Assembly (NCBI RefSeq): GCF_004343035.1 | Contig: NZ_SMCQ01000001.1 | Span: forward strand, 124,001-188,000 | Length of the DNA: 64,000 nt | Source of the DNA: Longibaculum muris | Lineage (GTDB): Bacteria; Bacillota_I; Bacilli_A; Erysipelotrichales; Coprobacillaceae | Direction: 5' to 3' | In this document: positions 1-8,589 of the stretch, in pieces | Layout: each line of letters begins with the position of its first letter | Position numbering within the stretch: the first letter of the stretch is position 1 | Notes under the pieces: generated by a model | Seen by the model: the letters and a program-made list of their open reading frames with translations, nothing else | Databases searched by the model: none | What the model was told of the DNA's origin: nothing | Position numbers and translations under genes: made by a program

Positions 1-843
1 GTTATTGATGAATGGATTTCAACAGAACAATCACATCTTGTTAAAGGATTAATTTATAATCAAGTGTATACACTGATTGAAGATCAAGCACCATTAGGTT
101 ATGCAATAGCTTCTTCTATAACATTTACTTATTCAAAAGATATGGAAAAAGTTATTATGGAAGATAAGGTCGTTGAGGTTAAAAAGATAGATAAAGATGG
201 ACAGATGCTCAAAGGTGCAAAGTTACAAGTTGTTGATACGAAAACGAAAAATATTGTTGATCAATGGATTAGTGATGAGACAAAGCATCGTATCAATGGA
301 CTTATTGTTGGTCATCAATATCGTTTAGAAGAACTTGAAGCACCTTATGGTTATCATACTTCACAATCTATTGAATTTGTTGTTGATGGTAAGGATAATC
401 AAAATATTGAAATGATTGATGAACAAATTCTTACAGATATATCTGTTATGAAAATTGATGCTCAAAGTAAAAAGCCAATTCAATCATTAGATTTTGAATT
501 TGGTTTATATGTGGATGAAGCTTGTACAAAACTTATGGAGGTCATGCGTGCTAATCAGAATATCGGAAATGTTATATTTGAGAATTTACCTTATGGGACA
601 TATTATATCAAGGAAACAAAGGCTCCTCAGGGATATCAATTGAGTCATGAAGTTAAAAAAATAGTGATTGATGACCAATTAGAAGGCGTAGGAAAAGAAA
701 TTTGTATTTTGTATGAAAATGAACGTATTCCCAAGGTTGTTGTTAAAACCGAAGATCAAACATCTTTATTTGTTTTATCAACACTTATGATTTTATCAAG
801 TATTTCAATACTGTTATCTTTAAGAAGAAAAAAGCGTTATTGA
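1..843 (+). CDS. Cna-B (SpaA-type) surface protein, 3' part only
   Basis: This is the C-terminal 280 codons of a cell-wall surface protein; the reading frame is open at base 1, so the start lies upstream of the window. It shows half of one Cna-B repeat followed by two complete ones. Each begins with a lysine strand such as VKKIDKDG or VMKIDA and ends with an E-box such as YRLEELEAPYGY or YYIKETKAPQGY; in this family Lys and Asn side chains form isopeptide bonds with help from that Glu. The end has a hydrophobic helix and an RRKKRY tail, as in a sortase sorting signal. The expected LPxTG box is poor, reading VVVKTEDQTS. Surface location and adhesin or pilin role are inferred from the family. 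It converges on ackA. Confidence 0.85.
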   Translation, partial: VIDEWISTEQSHLVKGLIYNQVYTLIEDQAPLGYAIASSITFTYSKDMEKVIMEDKVVEVKKIDKDGQMLKGAKLQVVDTKTKNIVDQWISDETKHRINGLIVGHQYRLEELEAPYGYHTSQSIEFVVDGKDNQNIEMIDEQILTDISVMKIDAQSKKPIQSLDFEFGLYVDEACTKLMEVMRANQNIGNVIFENLPYGTYYIKETKAPQGYQLSHEVKKIVIDDQLEGVGKEICILYENERIPKVVVKTEDQTSLFVLSTLMILSSISILLSLRRKKRY

Positions 844-851
844 TATATAAA

Positions 852-879
852 ATGAGGTAGGTCATTTGACCTACCTCAT
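852..879. terminator. Terminator between surface protein gene and ackA
   Basis: A perfect 13-bp inverted repeat (arms ATGAGGTAGGTCA and its complement) with a 2-base centre. On the minus strand it is followed by TTTTATAT, so it best fits ackA termination. On the plus strand the T-run is weaker, but it may serve both converging genes. Confidence 0.8.
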
Positions 880-892
880 ACATAGCTTTTGA

Positions 893-2083
893 TTATAAGT
901 TTAATAAACGTTTTGTATCTCTTGCAATGACTAATTCTTCATTTGTTGGGATAACATAAACTTTGATTTTTGATTCTGGTTTTGTGATTAAACGTTCACC
1001 ATCACCATTTTCGTTAGCATCATCATCAATGACAATACCTAAAGCTTCACTAACTAATGAAAGAATTTCTTTTCTTGCATAAGCAGAATTTTCACCAATA
1101 CCAGCTGTAAAGGCAATTGCATCACATCCACCTAAAGCAATAAAATATCTACCAATATAAGCAATAACACGTCTAAAGAAAATATCAATAGCAAGTTTTG
1201 CTCTTTCATTTCCTTCATCAGCTGCAGCTAAGACATCTCTAAAGTCACTAGATACACCTGAAACACCTAATAAACCAGATTCTTTATTTAACATACGGAT
1301 AACATCTTTCATATCCATACCAACTTGTTCAATTAAATAATCGATGATTGATGGATCTAAGTCACCACTACGAGTTCCCATCATGATACCAGCTAATGGC
1401 GTGAATCCCATTGAAGTATTGATAGATTTTCCATCTTTAATAGCAGTTAAAGAACCACCTGCTCCTAAATGAGCAACGATAATTTTAGAATGTTCTGGAT
1501 TTCCTAATTTTTCAATAACTCTTTGAGAAACATAGTAATGTGAAGTTCCATGAGCACCATATTTTCTTACTTTATAATCAGTATAGAATTTATATGGAAT
1601 AGGATAAATATAACATTTTGGTTCTAATGTTTGATGGAAAGCAGTATCAAATACAGCAACAGCACCAGCATTAGGAATCGCTTCTTTAAAAGCATAATAA
1701 CCAGTTAAGTGAGCTGGATTATGTAAAGGAGCTAAAGATTTTAATTCATCAATTTTATTAACAACATCTTCATCAATAATTGCTGATTCTTTAAAATAAG
1801 AACCACCTTGAACAACTCTGTGTCCAACACCTTTAATTTCATCTAATGAAGTTACAATATTCTTCTCCATTAATGTATCTAATAATAAATGAACAGCTTC
1901 TTTATGAGTTGGAATAGCTAAAGTACGAACATCTTTTTCACCGTTATATTTGATTGTGAAAATAGAATCTTCCATACCAATTCTTTCAATCACTCCAGAA
2001 GTAATAACTGTTTCATTATCCATTTCGAATAATTGGAATTTTAATGATGAACTACCTGCGTTCACTGCAATAACTTTTGACAT
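893..2083 (-). CDS. ackA: Acetate kinase
   Basis: Converts acetyl phosphate and ADP to acetate and ATP (reversible), the last step of the Pta-AckA energy pathway in the cytoplasm. The 396-residue length is normal for the family. The N-terminus reads VIAVNAGSSSLKFQL, the phosphate-binding strand of ASKHA kinases. The second signature, centred on AHLGAGGSLTAIKDGKS, and the FTAGIGENS loop are both present. The start is set by an AAGGGAGG ribosome site at 2093-2100. It is a single-gene unit with an extended -10 promoter upstream; pta is not in the window. Identification is secure. Confidence 0.97.
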   Translation of the reverse strand: MSKVIAVNAGSSSLKFQLFEMDNETVITSGVIERIGMEDSIFTIKYNGEKDVRTLAIPTHKEAVHLLLDTLMEKNIVTSLDEIKGVGHRVVQGGSYFKESAIIDEDVVNKIDELKSLAPLHNPAHLTGYYAFKEAIPNAGAVAVFDTAFHQTLEPKCYIYPIPYKFYTDYKVRKYGAHGTSHYYVSQRVIEKLGNPEHSKIIVAHLGAGGSLTAIKDGKSINTSMGFTPLAGIMMGTRSGDLDPSIIDYLIEQVGMDMKDVIRMLNKESGLLGVSGVSSDFRDVLAAADEGNERAKLAIDIFFRRVIAYIGRYFIALGGCDAIAFTAGIGENSAYARKEILSLVSEALGIVIDDDANENGDGERLITKPESKIKVYVIPTNEELVIARDTKRLLNL

Positions 2084-2111
2084 ATATTTCGTCCTCCCTT
2101 AATTCCCTTTT

Positions 2112-2120
2112 ATTATAGCA
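2112..2120 (-). promoter_or_regulatory. ackA promoter, extended -10
   Basis: On the minus strand the sequence reads TGCTATAAT, an extended -10 element, 29 bases before the ackA start. No good -35 is visible 17 bases upstream, which is acceptable for extended -10 promoters. Confidence 0.55.
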
Positions 2121-2209
2121 TTAAAATGAAAAAAAACTAGGGAAAAGTACGTGAAAAAATGAACAAATAGACAACTGAGTTAAAATATGTCAAATAAGTT
2201 AATAATTCC

Positions 2210-2237
2210 TTGATATCTTTTGATTAAGGGTTATAAT
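2210..2237 (+). promoter_or_regulatory. Promoter of the TPP riboswitch-thiT unit
   Basis: TTGATA at 2210-2215, a 16-base spacer and TATAAT at 2232-2237. Transcription would start just before the aptamer, which begins near 2249. Confidence 0.8.
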
Positions 2238-2248
2238 AGTTATCGAGC

Positions 2249-2326
2249 CAGGGGTGCTTTTGCTGAGAAAGGTAGAAACCTTATCCCTTATCATCTGAAC
2301 TGGGTAATGCCAGCGTAGAGAGTGCA
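2249..2326 (+). promoter_or_regulatory. TPP (thi-box) riboswitch aptamer
   Basis: Conserved thi-box blocks are present in order: GGGGTGC, then GCTGAGA, then CTGAACTGGGTAATGCCAGC and GTAGAGA. This is the canonical thiamine pyrophosphate aptamer. It is followed by an intrinsic terminator and a vitamin transporter gene, so TPP should switch off transcription of the transporter. Confidence 0.95.
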
Positions 2327-2341
2327 AATAGTGATTTTTTT

Positions 2342-2372
2342 GCTTTCTTACGCTCGTAGGAGAGCTTTTTTA
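2342..2372 (+). terminator. Riboswitch expression platform terminator
   Basis: An 11-bp stem, GCTTTCTTACG paired with CGTAGGAGAGC (some G-U pairs), followed by TTTTTTATTT. It lies between the TPP aptamer and thiT, so it is the regulated terminator. Confidence 0.85.
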
Positions 2373-2412
2373 TTTGCAGGCTCCAATTTTATATAAAATG
2401 GAGGAAAAAGAA

Positions 2413-2964
2413 GTGAAAAAATTATTTGAAGTGGACTTGAATGTCAAAACAATGGTCCAATTAGCGATGTTTATGGCTTTAACAATTGTTTTAGGGTATG
2501 TGAATAAGATCATTCCAGAAATGCCCCAAGGAGGAACAATATCAATCGATATTATTGCTATTTTCTTATGTGCTTATTTGATGGGTACTGGATATGGCGT
2601 TATTTGTGGCGTAGGGGTTGCTATTTTACAATTTGCTTTAGGTATAGCAAGTTATTGGGGACCTTGGTCTGTATTGCTTGATTATGTTTTACCTTTAGCA
2701 GTATGTGGTTTGGCAGGATTATTGAAACCAACAAAAATTGGAAGTGTACCAATCTATTGGGGGATTATTTTTGCCATGTTTTTAAAATATATATCACATT
2801 TTTTAAGTGGTGCATTCTTGTTTGCTGAATATGCTCCTGAAGGAATGAATCCAATTATTTATTCATTGGGATATAATTTACCATATAATTTAGTCACAAT
2901 GATTCTTTGTATGGTTGTTGTTCCTATTTTATGTCCACGTTTAAAATCAGTTTTTCATAAATAG
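2413..2964 (+). CDS. thiT: ThiT-like thiamine ECF transporter S component
   Basis: Membrane substrate-binding subunit that passes thiamine to a shared ECF energizing module (not encoded here). The protein has about six hydrophobic segments and no ATPase motifs. The segment MPQGGTISIDIIAIFLCAYLMG is typical of the ThiT family. Assignment is reinforced by the TPP riboswitch directly upstream. The start chosen is GTG at 2413, giving 183 residues, because GGAGG at 2400-2404 is 8 bases before it; an in-frame ATG at 2398 has no ribosome site. Confidence 0.9.
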   Translation: MKKLFEVDLNVKTMVQLAMFMALTIVLGYVNKIIPEMPQGGTISIDIIAIFLCAYLMGTGYGVICGVGVAILQFALGIASYWGPWSVLLDYVLPLAVCGLAGLLKPTKIGSVPIYWGIIFAMFLKYISHFLSGAFLFAEYAPEGMNPIIYSLGYNLPYNLVTMILCMVVVPILCPRLKSVFHK

Positions 2965-2977
2965 TTGATTATTTTCT

Positions 2978-3000
2978 AAGACGTACAAAGTACGTCTTTT
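2978..3000 (+). terminator. thiT terminator
   Basis: Nine-bp stem AAGACGTAC/GTACGTCTT with an AAA loop, running into TTTT; 14 bases after the thiT stop codon. Confidence 0.8.
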
Positions 3001-3084
3001 CTATTATGATGAGATAAAATTTATATTAATATGTGAAAAAATAAACTTTGATGAGATATCTGTGATATTCATCAATAATAAAAC

Positions 3085-3113
3085 TTTCAAAAAGATGTAT
3101 TTTTGTGTATAAT
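3085..3113 (+). promoter_or_regulatory. Promoter of the DUF402-tsaE-tsaB-rimI-tsaD-rex operon
   Basis: TTTCAA at 3085-3090, 17-base spacer, TATAAT at 3108-3113, 30 bases before the first start codon. It is the only clear promoter before the tightly packed run of genes that follows. Confidence 0.6.
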
Positions 3114-3142
3114 GTTTATGTTATTGAGAAAGAGGTATGTTT

Positions 3143-3679
3143 ATGAATAAACCATTAGTAGGTCATGATGTGCTTATTCATTGTTATAAGCATGATGGAA
3201 ATATTCATCGCTGTTGGAATAAAGGCTTTGTTTTAGAAGAAACGAGTGAACATTTCATTGTGATTAATAATCGAACGTTAGTTACTGAATCAGATGGTAG
3301 AAAGTGGTATACAAGAGAACCAGCTATCTGTTATTTTCCAAAGCATGAGTGGTATAATGTGATATGTATGATTCGTAAAAATGGTGTTCATTTTTATTGT
3401 AATATTGCTTCTCCAACACTTTATGATGGGGATGCATTAAAATATATTGATTATGATTTGGATTTAAAGGTTTTTCCTGATTATAAATATAAAATACTTG
3501 ATGAAGAAGAATACCATCAACATAAAGAACAAATGAATTATGGTGAAGAATTAGATGATATTTTAAATCGACAGTTAGATGAATTGATTCAAATGACAAT
3601 GAATATGTCTGGACCATTTAGACCAGGATTTGCTGAACATTGGTATCATGTGTATCAGCAACGTATACAAAGAAGATAG
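3143..3679 (+). CDS. DUF402 family protein, NtdP-like nucleoside tri-/diphosphate phosphatase
   Basis: A 178-residue soluble protein matching the DUF402 family, whose Staphylococcus member NtdP removes phosphate from NTPs and NDPs. Recognisable segments are the N-terminal IHCYKHDGNIHRCW, the central EPAICYFPKHEWYNV (bulky residues in the barrel), and YDGDALKYIDYDLDLKVFPD, which supplies acidic metal-binding residues. The second ATG (3143) is chosen over 3137 because AGAAAGAGG ends at 3135, giving 7 bases of spacing instead of 1. It heads the t6A operon, ending 13 bases before tsaE. Enzymatic role is from the family only. Confidence 0.8.
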   Translation: MNKPLVGHDVLIHCYKHDGNIHRCWNKGFVLEETSEHFIVINNRTLVTESDGRKWYTREPAICYFPKHEWYNVICMIRKNGVHFYCNIASPTLYDGDALKYIDYDLDLKVFPDYKYKILDEEEYHQHKEQMNYGEELDDILNRQLDELIQMTMNMSGPFRPGFAEHWYHVYQQRIQRR

Positions 3680-3692
3680 AGGAGGTATTAAT

Positions 3693-4139
3693 ATGATTCA
3701 TTTTCAAAGTGAACAAGCAATGATTGATTTTGGTGAAAAACTTGCAGGATTATTATTTCCTGGTTCGATTTTAACTTTAGAAGGCGAACTGGGAGCTGGC
3801 AAGACGACATTCACTAAAGGGATTGGAAAAGGCTTAGGCATTAAGAAAGTTATTAATTCTCCGACTTTTACGATTGTTAAAGTTTATCAAGGAAAACTTC
3901 CTTTATATCATTTTGATGCTTATCGTTTAGAAGGTCAGGATGAAGAATTAGGGTTTGAAGAAATGTTTGAAGATGAAGGGGTTTGTGTGATTGAATGGCC
4001 TATTTATATTCAAGATATTTTACCTTCAGAAAAGTTGGAAATTCAAATTTTGAAAAATGAAGATGAATCACGTTCAATGATTTTAAAGCCTCATGGTGAA
4101 AAATATGAAAAAATTGTAAAGGAGTTAGGACTATGTTAA
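3693..4139 (+). CDS. tsaE: tRNA t6A biosynthesis ATPase TsaE
   Basis: Small P-loop ATPase needed for the TsaBDE complex that adds threonylcarbamoyl to A37 of ANN-reading tRNAs. The Walker A sequence GELGAGKTTFTKGIGKGLG sits at about residues 35-53, and the family motif NSPTFTIV follows. The 148-residue length is normal. The start is fixed by AGAGGAGGT immediately upstream; a longer in-frame extension upstream overlaps the preceding gene and is not credible. The last 7 bases overlap tsaB, implying translational coupling. Confidence 0.95.
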   Translation: MIHFQSEQAMIDFGEKLAGLLFPGSILTLEGELGAGKTTFTKGIGKGLGIKKVINSPTFTIVKVYQGKLPLYHFDAYRLEGQDEELGFEEMFEDEGVCVIEWPIYIQDILPSEKLEIQILKNEDESRSMILKPHGEKYEKIVKELGLC

Positions 4140-4738
4140 GTTTGATAATGGATACATCTAATCAGTATTTAATGGTTTCATTATATGAAGATGATCAATG
4201 TATAGAAACGATTCAAGAATTAGGGTCACAAAGACAATCAGAAAATGCTATTCCATATCTTGCTTCTTTATTAGAAAAGCATCAAAAAGAATTGTTAGAT
4301 ATTGATGAAATGATTATAACTTGTGGACCGGGATCATATACCGGTGAGAGAGTTGCAATGACAATTGCGAAAACATTAAGTGTGATTTCACCAGTTAAGA
4401 TTAAAGTCATATCTTCTTTGGCGGCTTATGCAGGAAAGCAAAAATGTGTTTCGGTTATAGATGCCAGAAGTCAAAAGATTTTTGTTTGTGCTTATGAATG
4501 TGGAAAACCATTGATTCATGAACAATTATTACCAATCTCTGATTTCATGGAATTTATGAAAGATTATGAAGGATTTGATGTTGTGGGACAAACACAAGTT
4601 GTCAATTATCCAATGAAAGAGGTTGATTTGGCTCATCATTTATATATTCTTGCTAAAGATGAAGAAGCAATTGATAATGTAGATGCTTTGGTGCCACGTT
4701 ATTTAAAAGATGTTGAGGCAAAGAAAATATGCTTATAA
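4133..4738 (+). CDS. tsaB: tRNA t6A biosynthesis protein TsaB
   Basis: Non-catalytic ASKHA-fold partner of TsaD in the t6A complex. It has the typical N-terminus LIMDTSNQYLMVSLYE and the ITCGPGSYTGERV motif that marks TsaB (GPGSFTGLR in relatives). At 201 residues it is slightly short for the family (about 220-230), with a compact C-terminal half. It overlaps tsaE by 7 bases and rimI by 10. Confidence 0.93.
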   Translation: MLSLIMDTSNQYLMVSLYEDDQCIETIQELGSQRQSENAIPYLASLLEKHQKELLDIDEMIITCGPGSYTGERVAMTIAKTLSVISPVKIKVISSLAAYAGKQKCVSVIDARSQKIFVCAYECGKPLIHEQLLPISDFMEFMKDYEGFDVVGQTQVVNYPMKEVDLAHHLYILAKDEEAIDNVDALVPRYLKDVEAKKICL

Positions 4739-5175
4739 GAGCTATGGATATTGATGATTTAAAGCGGGTTGTAGAATTAGAACAAACACTTTTTACATCA
4801 TCTTGGAGTCAAGCAGATTTTCTTTATGAAATATTAGAAAATCAATTTTCATTTAACTATGTTTTAGAATTAGATGAAAAGATTGTAGGATATGTTGGTT
4901 TGTGGTTGATTTATGAACAAGCACAAATTACAACAATTGGAATAGATCCTGATTATCAACATCAAGGATTAGGAAGATATTTGATGGAAGCTATGCTTGA
5001 ACTAGCCAGTGAAAGATGTGAAGTTATCAGTTTAGAAGTCCGTATTTCAAATACGAAAGCGATTGCTTTATATGAAAGTTTAGGTTTTGAAAAACAAGCT
5101 ATTCGTAAAGATTATTATCAAGATAATCATGAAGATGCTTATTTAATGACAAAGAGATTGGAGGGACAAAAATGA
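4729..5175 (+). CDS. rimI: RimI-like N-acetyltransferase
   Basis: GNAT-fold acetyltransferase of the RimI type, which acetylates the N-terminal Ala of ribosomal protein S18 in E. coli; the substrate here is unproven. The acetyl-CoA loop is seen in IGIDPDYQHQGLGRYLMEA (Q/R-x-x-G-x-G/A), and the C-terminal LEVRISNTKAIALYESLGFE is the usual RimI ending. The 148-residue length fits. It is nested in the t6A operon with 4-10 base overlaps on both sides, a common arrangement in Firmicutes. Confidence 0.92.
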   Translation: MLIRAMDIDDLKRVVELEQTLFTSSWSQADFLYEILENQFSFNYVLELDEKIVGYVGLWLIYEQAQITTIGIDPDYQHQGLGRYLMEAMLELASERCEVISLEVRISNTKAIALYESLGFEKQAIRKDYYQDNHEDAYLMTKRLEGQK

Positions 5176-6179
5176 GTTTAATACTTGCGATAGAGTCAAG
5201 CTGTGATGAAATGTCAATTGCAATTTTGAAAGATAAACGGGAACTATTATGTAATGTTGTGGCATCACAGATAGATACTCATCGATTATTTGGAGGTGTC
5301 GTACCAGAGATTGCGAGTCGTATGCATGTTGAATGTGTTTCAACAGTTTTAAAAACAGCATTACAACAAGCAAATATCAATATGGCTGATATAGATGCCA
5401 TTGCAGTCACAAAAGGACCAGGATTGGTTGGATCTTTACATGTTGGTATGCAGGCGGCAAAAACATTAGCACTTGCCTATCATAAGCCATTAATTGGAGT
5501 TCATCATATTGCTGGACATATTTATGCCAATGAATTGGTAGAAGATATTAAATATCCATGTTTATGTCTGGTTGTCAGTGGAGGACATAGTGAACTTGTT
5601 TATATGAAAAGTGAATTTTCATTTGAGGTCATTGGTCAAACACTGGATGATGCAATTGGTGAAGCTTATGATAAGGTTGGACGTGTTTTACATTTGCCTT
5701 ATCCTGGTGGACCGGTTATTGATAAAATGGCTGCTGAAGGAAAGCATGCTTATCATCTCCCTTTACCATTAAATGATGATAGCTATAACTTTTCTTTTAG
5801 TGGTTTAAAATCAGCAGTGATTAATTTGTGTCATAATGCTTCTCAGCGTGGAGAGGATATTGTTCCTAGTGATTTGGCTTGTTCATTTCAGGAAGTAGCT
5901 TTAGAAGTTTTGGTTTCTAAAACAATTAAGGCAGCTAAAGATTACAATGTTAATGAAATCATTGTAGCTGGTGGAGTGAGTGCAAATAAAGGATTACGAC
6001 AAAAGTTAAGTCAAGAAAGTCCAATAAAAGTGTTATTCCCACCAATGAGCTATTGCACAGATAATGCTGCTATGATTGCTTCAGCAGGACGTATTATGTA
6101 TGAACATCAAAGATTTTCACCACTTGATTTAAGTGTGAAACCATCTTATGATTTAGAGGAGGAAAGTGTCGATGAATAA
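5172..6179 (+). CDS. tsaD: tRNA N6-threonylcarbamoyladenosine transferase TsaD
   Basis: Catalytic subunit of the t6A complex: transfers threonylcarbamoyl from TC-AMP to A37. The N-terminus ILAIESSCDEMSIAIL is typical. The metal-binding HHIAGH motif lies near residue 110, SGGHSELV and YDKVGRVL follow, and the late AGGVSANKGLR loop and CTDNAAMIA are present. 335 residues is normal length. It overlaps rimI by 4 bases (ATGA) and rex by 8. With tsaE and tsaB the window holds three of the four t6A genes; tsaC is elsewhere. Confidence 0.97.
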   Translation: MSLILAIESSCDEMSIAILKDKRELLCNVVASQIDTHRLFGGVVPEIASRMHVECVSTVLKTALQQANINMADIDAIAVTKGPGLVGSLHVGMQAAKTLALAYHKPLIGVHHIAGHIYANELVEDIKYPCLCLVVSGGHSELVYMKSEFSFEVIGQTLDDAIGEAYDKVGRVLHLPYPGGPVIDKMAAEGKHAYHLPLPLNDDSYNFSFSGLKSAVINLCHNASQRGEDIVPSDLACSFQEVALEVLVSKTIKAAKDYNVNEIIVAGGVSANKGLRQKLSQESPIKVLFPPMSYCTDNAAMIASAGRIMYEHQRFSPLDLSVKPSYDLEEESVDE

Positions 6180-6819
6180 TGTGGAGAAAAAACATCAAAA
6201 GATTTCAAAAGCAACAATGTCGCGTTTTCCAAGATATCTTAAAGCCTTGAGAAATATGCAACATGAAGGTAAAGAAAATTTTTTATCAAGTGAATTAGCA
6301 GAGGCAACAGGTATTTTAGATACGACAATTCGTCGTGATTTTGGTTTCTTAACTGATAAAGAATCTTTGGGAAAAAGAGGAATTGGTTATGATACAAAAG
6401 AAATTATTAATATTTTAAATAATGTTTTAGGTTTAGGTTTAGATGAACCAATTATTTTAATTGGTGTGGGTAATTTAGGAAGTGCTATCTTAAAATATAA
6501 TCGTTGGCAATATACTGTTGGTAAAATTGTTTGTGGTTATGATCAAGATCAAAATAAAGTTGGAGAACGATTTGGAGTAAAATTAAATCATATTGATGAT
6601 TTAGAAAAAACTTTCCCTAAGGGATGTAAAATTGCAATCTTGGCAATTAGTGATAAAGTTCAAGAAACCGTAGATCGTTTGATGGCTTTAGGGGTGAAAG
6701 GAATTGTTGATTTTACCCATACTCATTTTACTGTGCATGATGATGTTGTTGTCCAAACGGTTGATGTTGTTGTGGCAATTCAAGAACTTGTCTTAAAAAT
6801 GCATGCAAATGATGAATAA
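6172..6819 (+). CDS. rex: Redox-sensing transcriptional repressor Rex
   Basis: Dimeric repressor that senses the NADH/NAD+ ratio and controls fermentation and respiration genes. Residues 1-80 form a winged helix (ISKATMSRFPRYLKAL and TTIRRDFGFL). Residues 85-215 form a Rossmann fold with the dinucleotide loop LIGVGNLGSAILKY. The start is ATG at 6172, 9 bases after AGAGGAGG; the in-frame GTG at 6166 is only 3 bases from it. Rex next to tsaD is frequent in Firmicutes. Its operators were not searched systematically. Confidence 0.95.
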   Translation: MNNVEKKHQKISKATMSRFPRYLKALRNMQHEGKENFLSSELAEATGILDTTIRRDFGFLTDKESLGKRGIGYDTKEIINILNNVLGLGLDEPIILIGVGNLGSAILKYNRWQYTVGKIVCGYDQDQNKVGERFGVKLNHIDDLEKTFPKGCKIAILAISDKVQETVDRLMALGVKGIVDFTHTHFTVHDDVVVQTVDVVVAIQELVLKMHANDE

Positions 6820-6832
6820 TCTTTAAAAAGTA

Positions 6833-6861
6833 TTGAAATAATCACGAAAAGATGTTAATAA
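6833..6861 (+). promoter_or_regulatory. Promoter of the asnS leader
   Basis: TTGAAA at 6833-6838, 17-base spacer, TAATAA at 6856-6861, placed between the rex stop and the T-box structure. Moderate match only. Confidence 0.45.
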
Positions 6862-6867
6862 TATTTG

Positions 6868-7098
6868 TACAGGTTGTGATTTGAGAACTTATTTTCAATT
6901 TTGACTAGAAGCGACTCTTGGATGGTGAAAGCAAGAGAGCCAAAGAAAATAAGGAACACTCAATGAACTGGATAGGAGAAATGAAAGTAGACTATCCCGC
7001 AAGACAGCGTTAGAGTCCTAGAGTGCATAATTTTAAAAATTATGAATAAGGATGGTACCGCGATATCAGTCGTTCCTTTGTAAGGAATGGCTTTTTTT
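6868..7098 (+). promoter_or_regulatory. T-box riboswitch controlling asnS
   Basis: The antiterminator T-box core AAGGATGGTACCGCG lies at 7048-7062, followed by an intrinsic terminator. Upstream hairpins include CTCTTG/CAAGAG and GGATAG/CTATCC. A possible specifier is AAC at 6955-6957, followed by a purine as expected, which would match asparagine tRNA; this assignment was not confirmed by a full Stem I model. Uncharged tRNA-Asn should allow read-through into asnS. Confidence 0.92.
7069..7098 (+). terminator. T-box terminator before asnS
   Basis: Ten-bp stem GTCGTTCCTT/AAGGAATGGC with a TGT loop and seven Ts. It competes with the T-box antiterminator. Confidence 0.85.
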
Positions 7099-7120
7099 AT
7101 TTGAAAAAGGAGGAGAAGAA

Positions 7121-8506
7121 ATGTTTGAATTTATGACAGTAAGAGAACTCTATGAAATGGTTATGTCAGGTGAGGAGTTCGAAACAGAAAGTTTAGAGTA
7201 TGTAGAATTAGATGGTTGGGTGCGTACAAATAGGGATAATGGAAAAGTTGGATTCATTGCTTTAAATGATGGAACATATTTTAGAAATTGCCAAGTTGTT
7301 TATTTGAAAGAAACATTAGATAATTATGATGAAGTTAAACGTATTAGTACAGGAAGTGCTATTCGTGTTTTAGGAAAATTTAAATTAACTCCTGAAGCAA
7401 AACAACCTTTTGAAATTGAAGCTACACAAGTTGTGATTGAAGGGGCATGTGATGATGATTTTCCACTTCAAAAGAAACGTCATTCTTTTGAATACATGCG
7501 AGAAATTCCACATTTAAGACCACGTGCCAATACTTTTTATGCAATGTTTAGATTAAGAAGTGTTTTATCAATGGCTATTCATGAATTTTTCCAATCACAA
7601 GGATTTGTGTATGTGCATACACCATTAATTACAAGTAATGATGGTGAAGGGGCTGGAGAAATGTTTAGAGCAACTACCATTGATAATACTGATTTTGATA
7701 AAGATTTCTTTGGTAAAGAAGCATTTTTAACGGTTACTGGACAATTACATGTTGAAGCATTCTGTATGGCTTTTAGAGATGTTTATACATTTGGACCAGC
7801 ATTTAGAGCTGAAAATTCAAATACATCACGTCATGCCAGTGAATTCTGGATGATTGAACCAGAAATTGCATTTGCTGATTTAGAAGATGATATGGATTTA
7901 ATTGAAGATATGGTGAAATATTGTATTGAATATGTATTAGACAATGCTCCTGAAGAAATGAAATTCTTTGAACAAATGATTGATAAAGATTGTATCAAAC
8001 GTATCACTCATGTCAGAGATAGTGAATTTAAACGTATGACTTATACAGAAGCAATTGAATTATTAGAAAAAGCTGATGTGAAGTTTGAAAACAAAGTAGA
8101 ATGGGGTATGGATTTAAACAGTGAACACGAACGTTATATTTGTGAACAAATTGTTGGGGGCCCAGTATTCTTAACAGATTATCCTAAAGAAATTAAAGCT
8201 TTCTATATGCGTTTAAATGATGATGGAAAGACAGTAGCAGCTTGTGACTTGTTAGTTCCTGGTATTGGTGAATTGGTTGGAGGAAGCCAACGTGAAGAAA
8301 GATATGATGTTTTAGAAAAAATCATGGATGAAAAAGGAATGGCTAAAGAAGGCCTTCAATGGTATATGGATTTAAGAAGATTTGGTGGATGTAAACATGC
8401 TGGATTTGGTTTAGGTTTTGATCGTTTCTTAATGTATTTAACTGGTATGCAAAATATCAGAGATGTTGAACCATTCCCAAGAACACCAAGAAATTTAAAA
8501 TTCTAA
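7121..8506 (+). CDS. asnS: Asparagine-tRNA ligase
   Basis: Class IIb aminoacyl-tRNA synthetase charging tRNA-Asn. The N-terminal OB-fold anticodon-binding domain contains [20 protein letters not shown]. The catalytic core has motif 2 in the [21 protein letters not shown] region and motif 3 in [15 protein letters not shown]. The DGEGAGEMF segment favours AsnRS over AspRS. The start is ATG at 7121, behind GGAGGAG; longer reading frames run back through the T-box terminator and are not real. Length is 461 residues, normal. The T-box upstream supports the assignment. Confidence 0.97.
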   Translation: MFEFMTVRELYEMVMSGEEFETESLEYVELDGWVRTNRDNGKVGFIALNDGTYFRNCQVVYLKETLDNYDEVKRISTGSAIRVLGKFKLTPEAKQPFEIEATQVVIEGACDDDFPLQKKRHSFEYMREIPHLRPRANTFYAMFRLRSVLSMAIHEFFQSQGFVYVHTPLITSNDGEGAGEMFRATTIDNTDFDKDFFGKEAFLTVTGQLHVEAFCMAFRDVYTFGPAFRAENSNTSRHASEFWMIEPEIAFADLEDDMDLIEDMVKYCIEYVLDNAPEEMKFFEQMIDKDCIKRITHVRDSEFKRMTYTEAIELLEKADVKFENKVEWGMDLNSEHERYICEQIVGGPVFLTDYPKEIKAFYMRLNDDGKTVAACDLLVPGIGELVGGSQREERYDVLEKIMDEKGMAKEGLQWYMDLRRFGGCKHAGFGLGFDRFLMYLTGMQNIRDVEPFPRTPRNLKF

Positions 8507-8533
8507 GGGCGAAAGATAAAATTCGCTCTTTTC
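8505..8533 (+). terminator. asnS terminator
   Basis: Nine-bp stem AAGGGCGAA/TTCGCTCTT with an 8-base loop and a short T-run, overlapping the asnS stop codon. Confidence 0.75.
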
Positions 8534-8589
8534 TTATATATTCAATTGATTATTTTTGTAGTATAATAAACACGGCGAGGTGAGAAAAG

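Noticed and set aside
7052..7120. In-frame ATG inside the T-box giving a longer asnS
   Set aside because: The ATG is part of the conserved GATGGTACCGCG core and the extension crosses the terminator; ATG 7121 has GGAGG.
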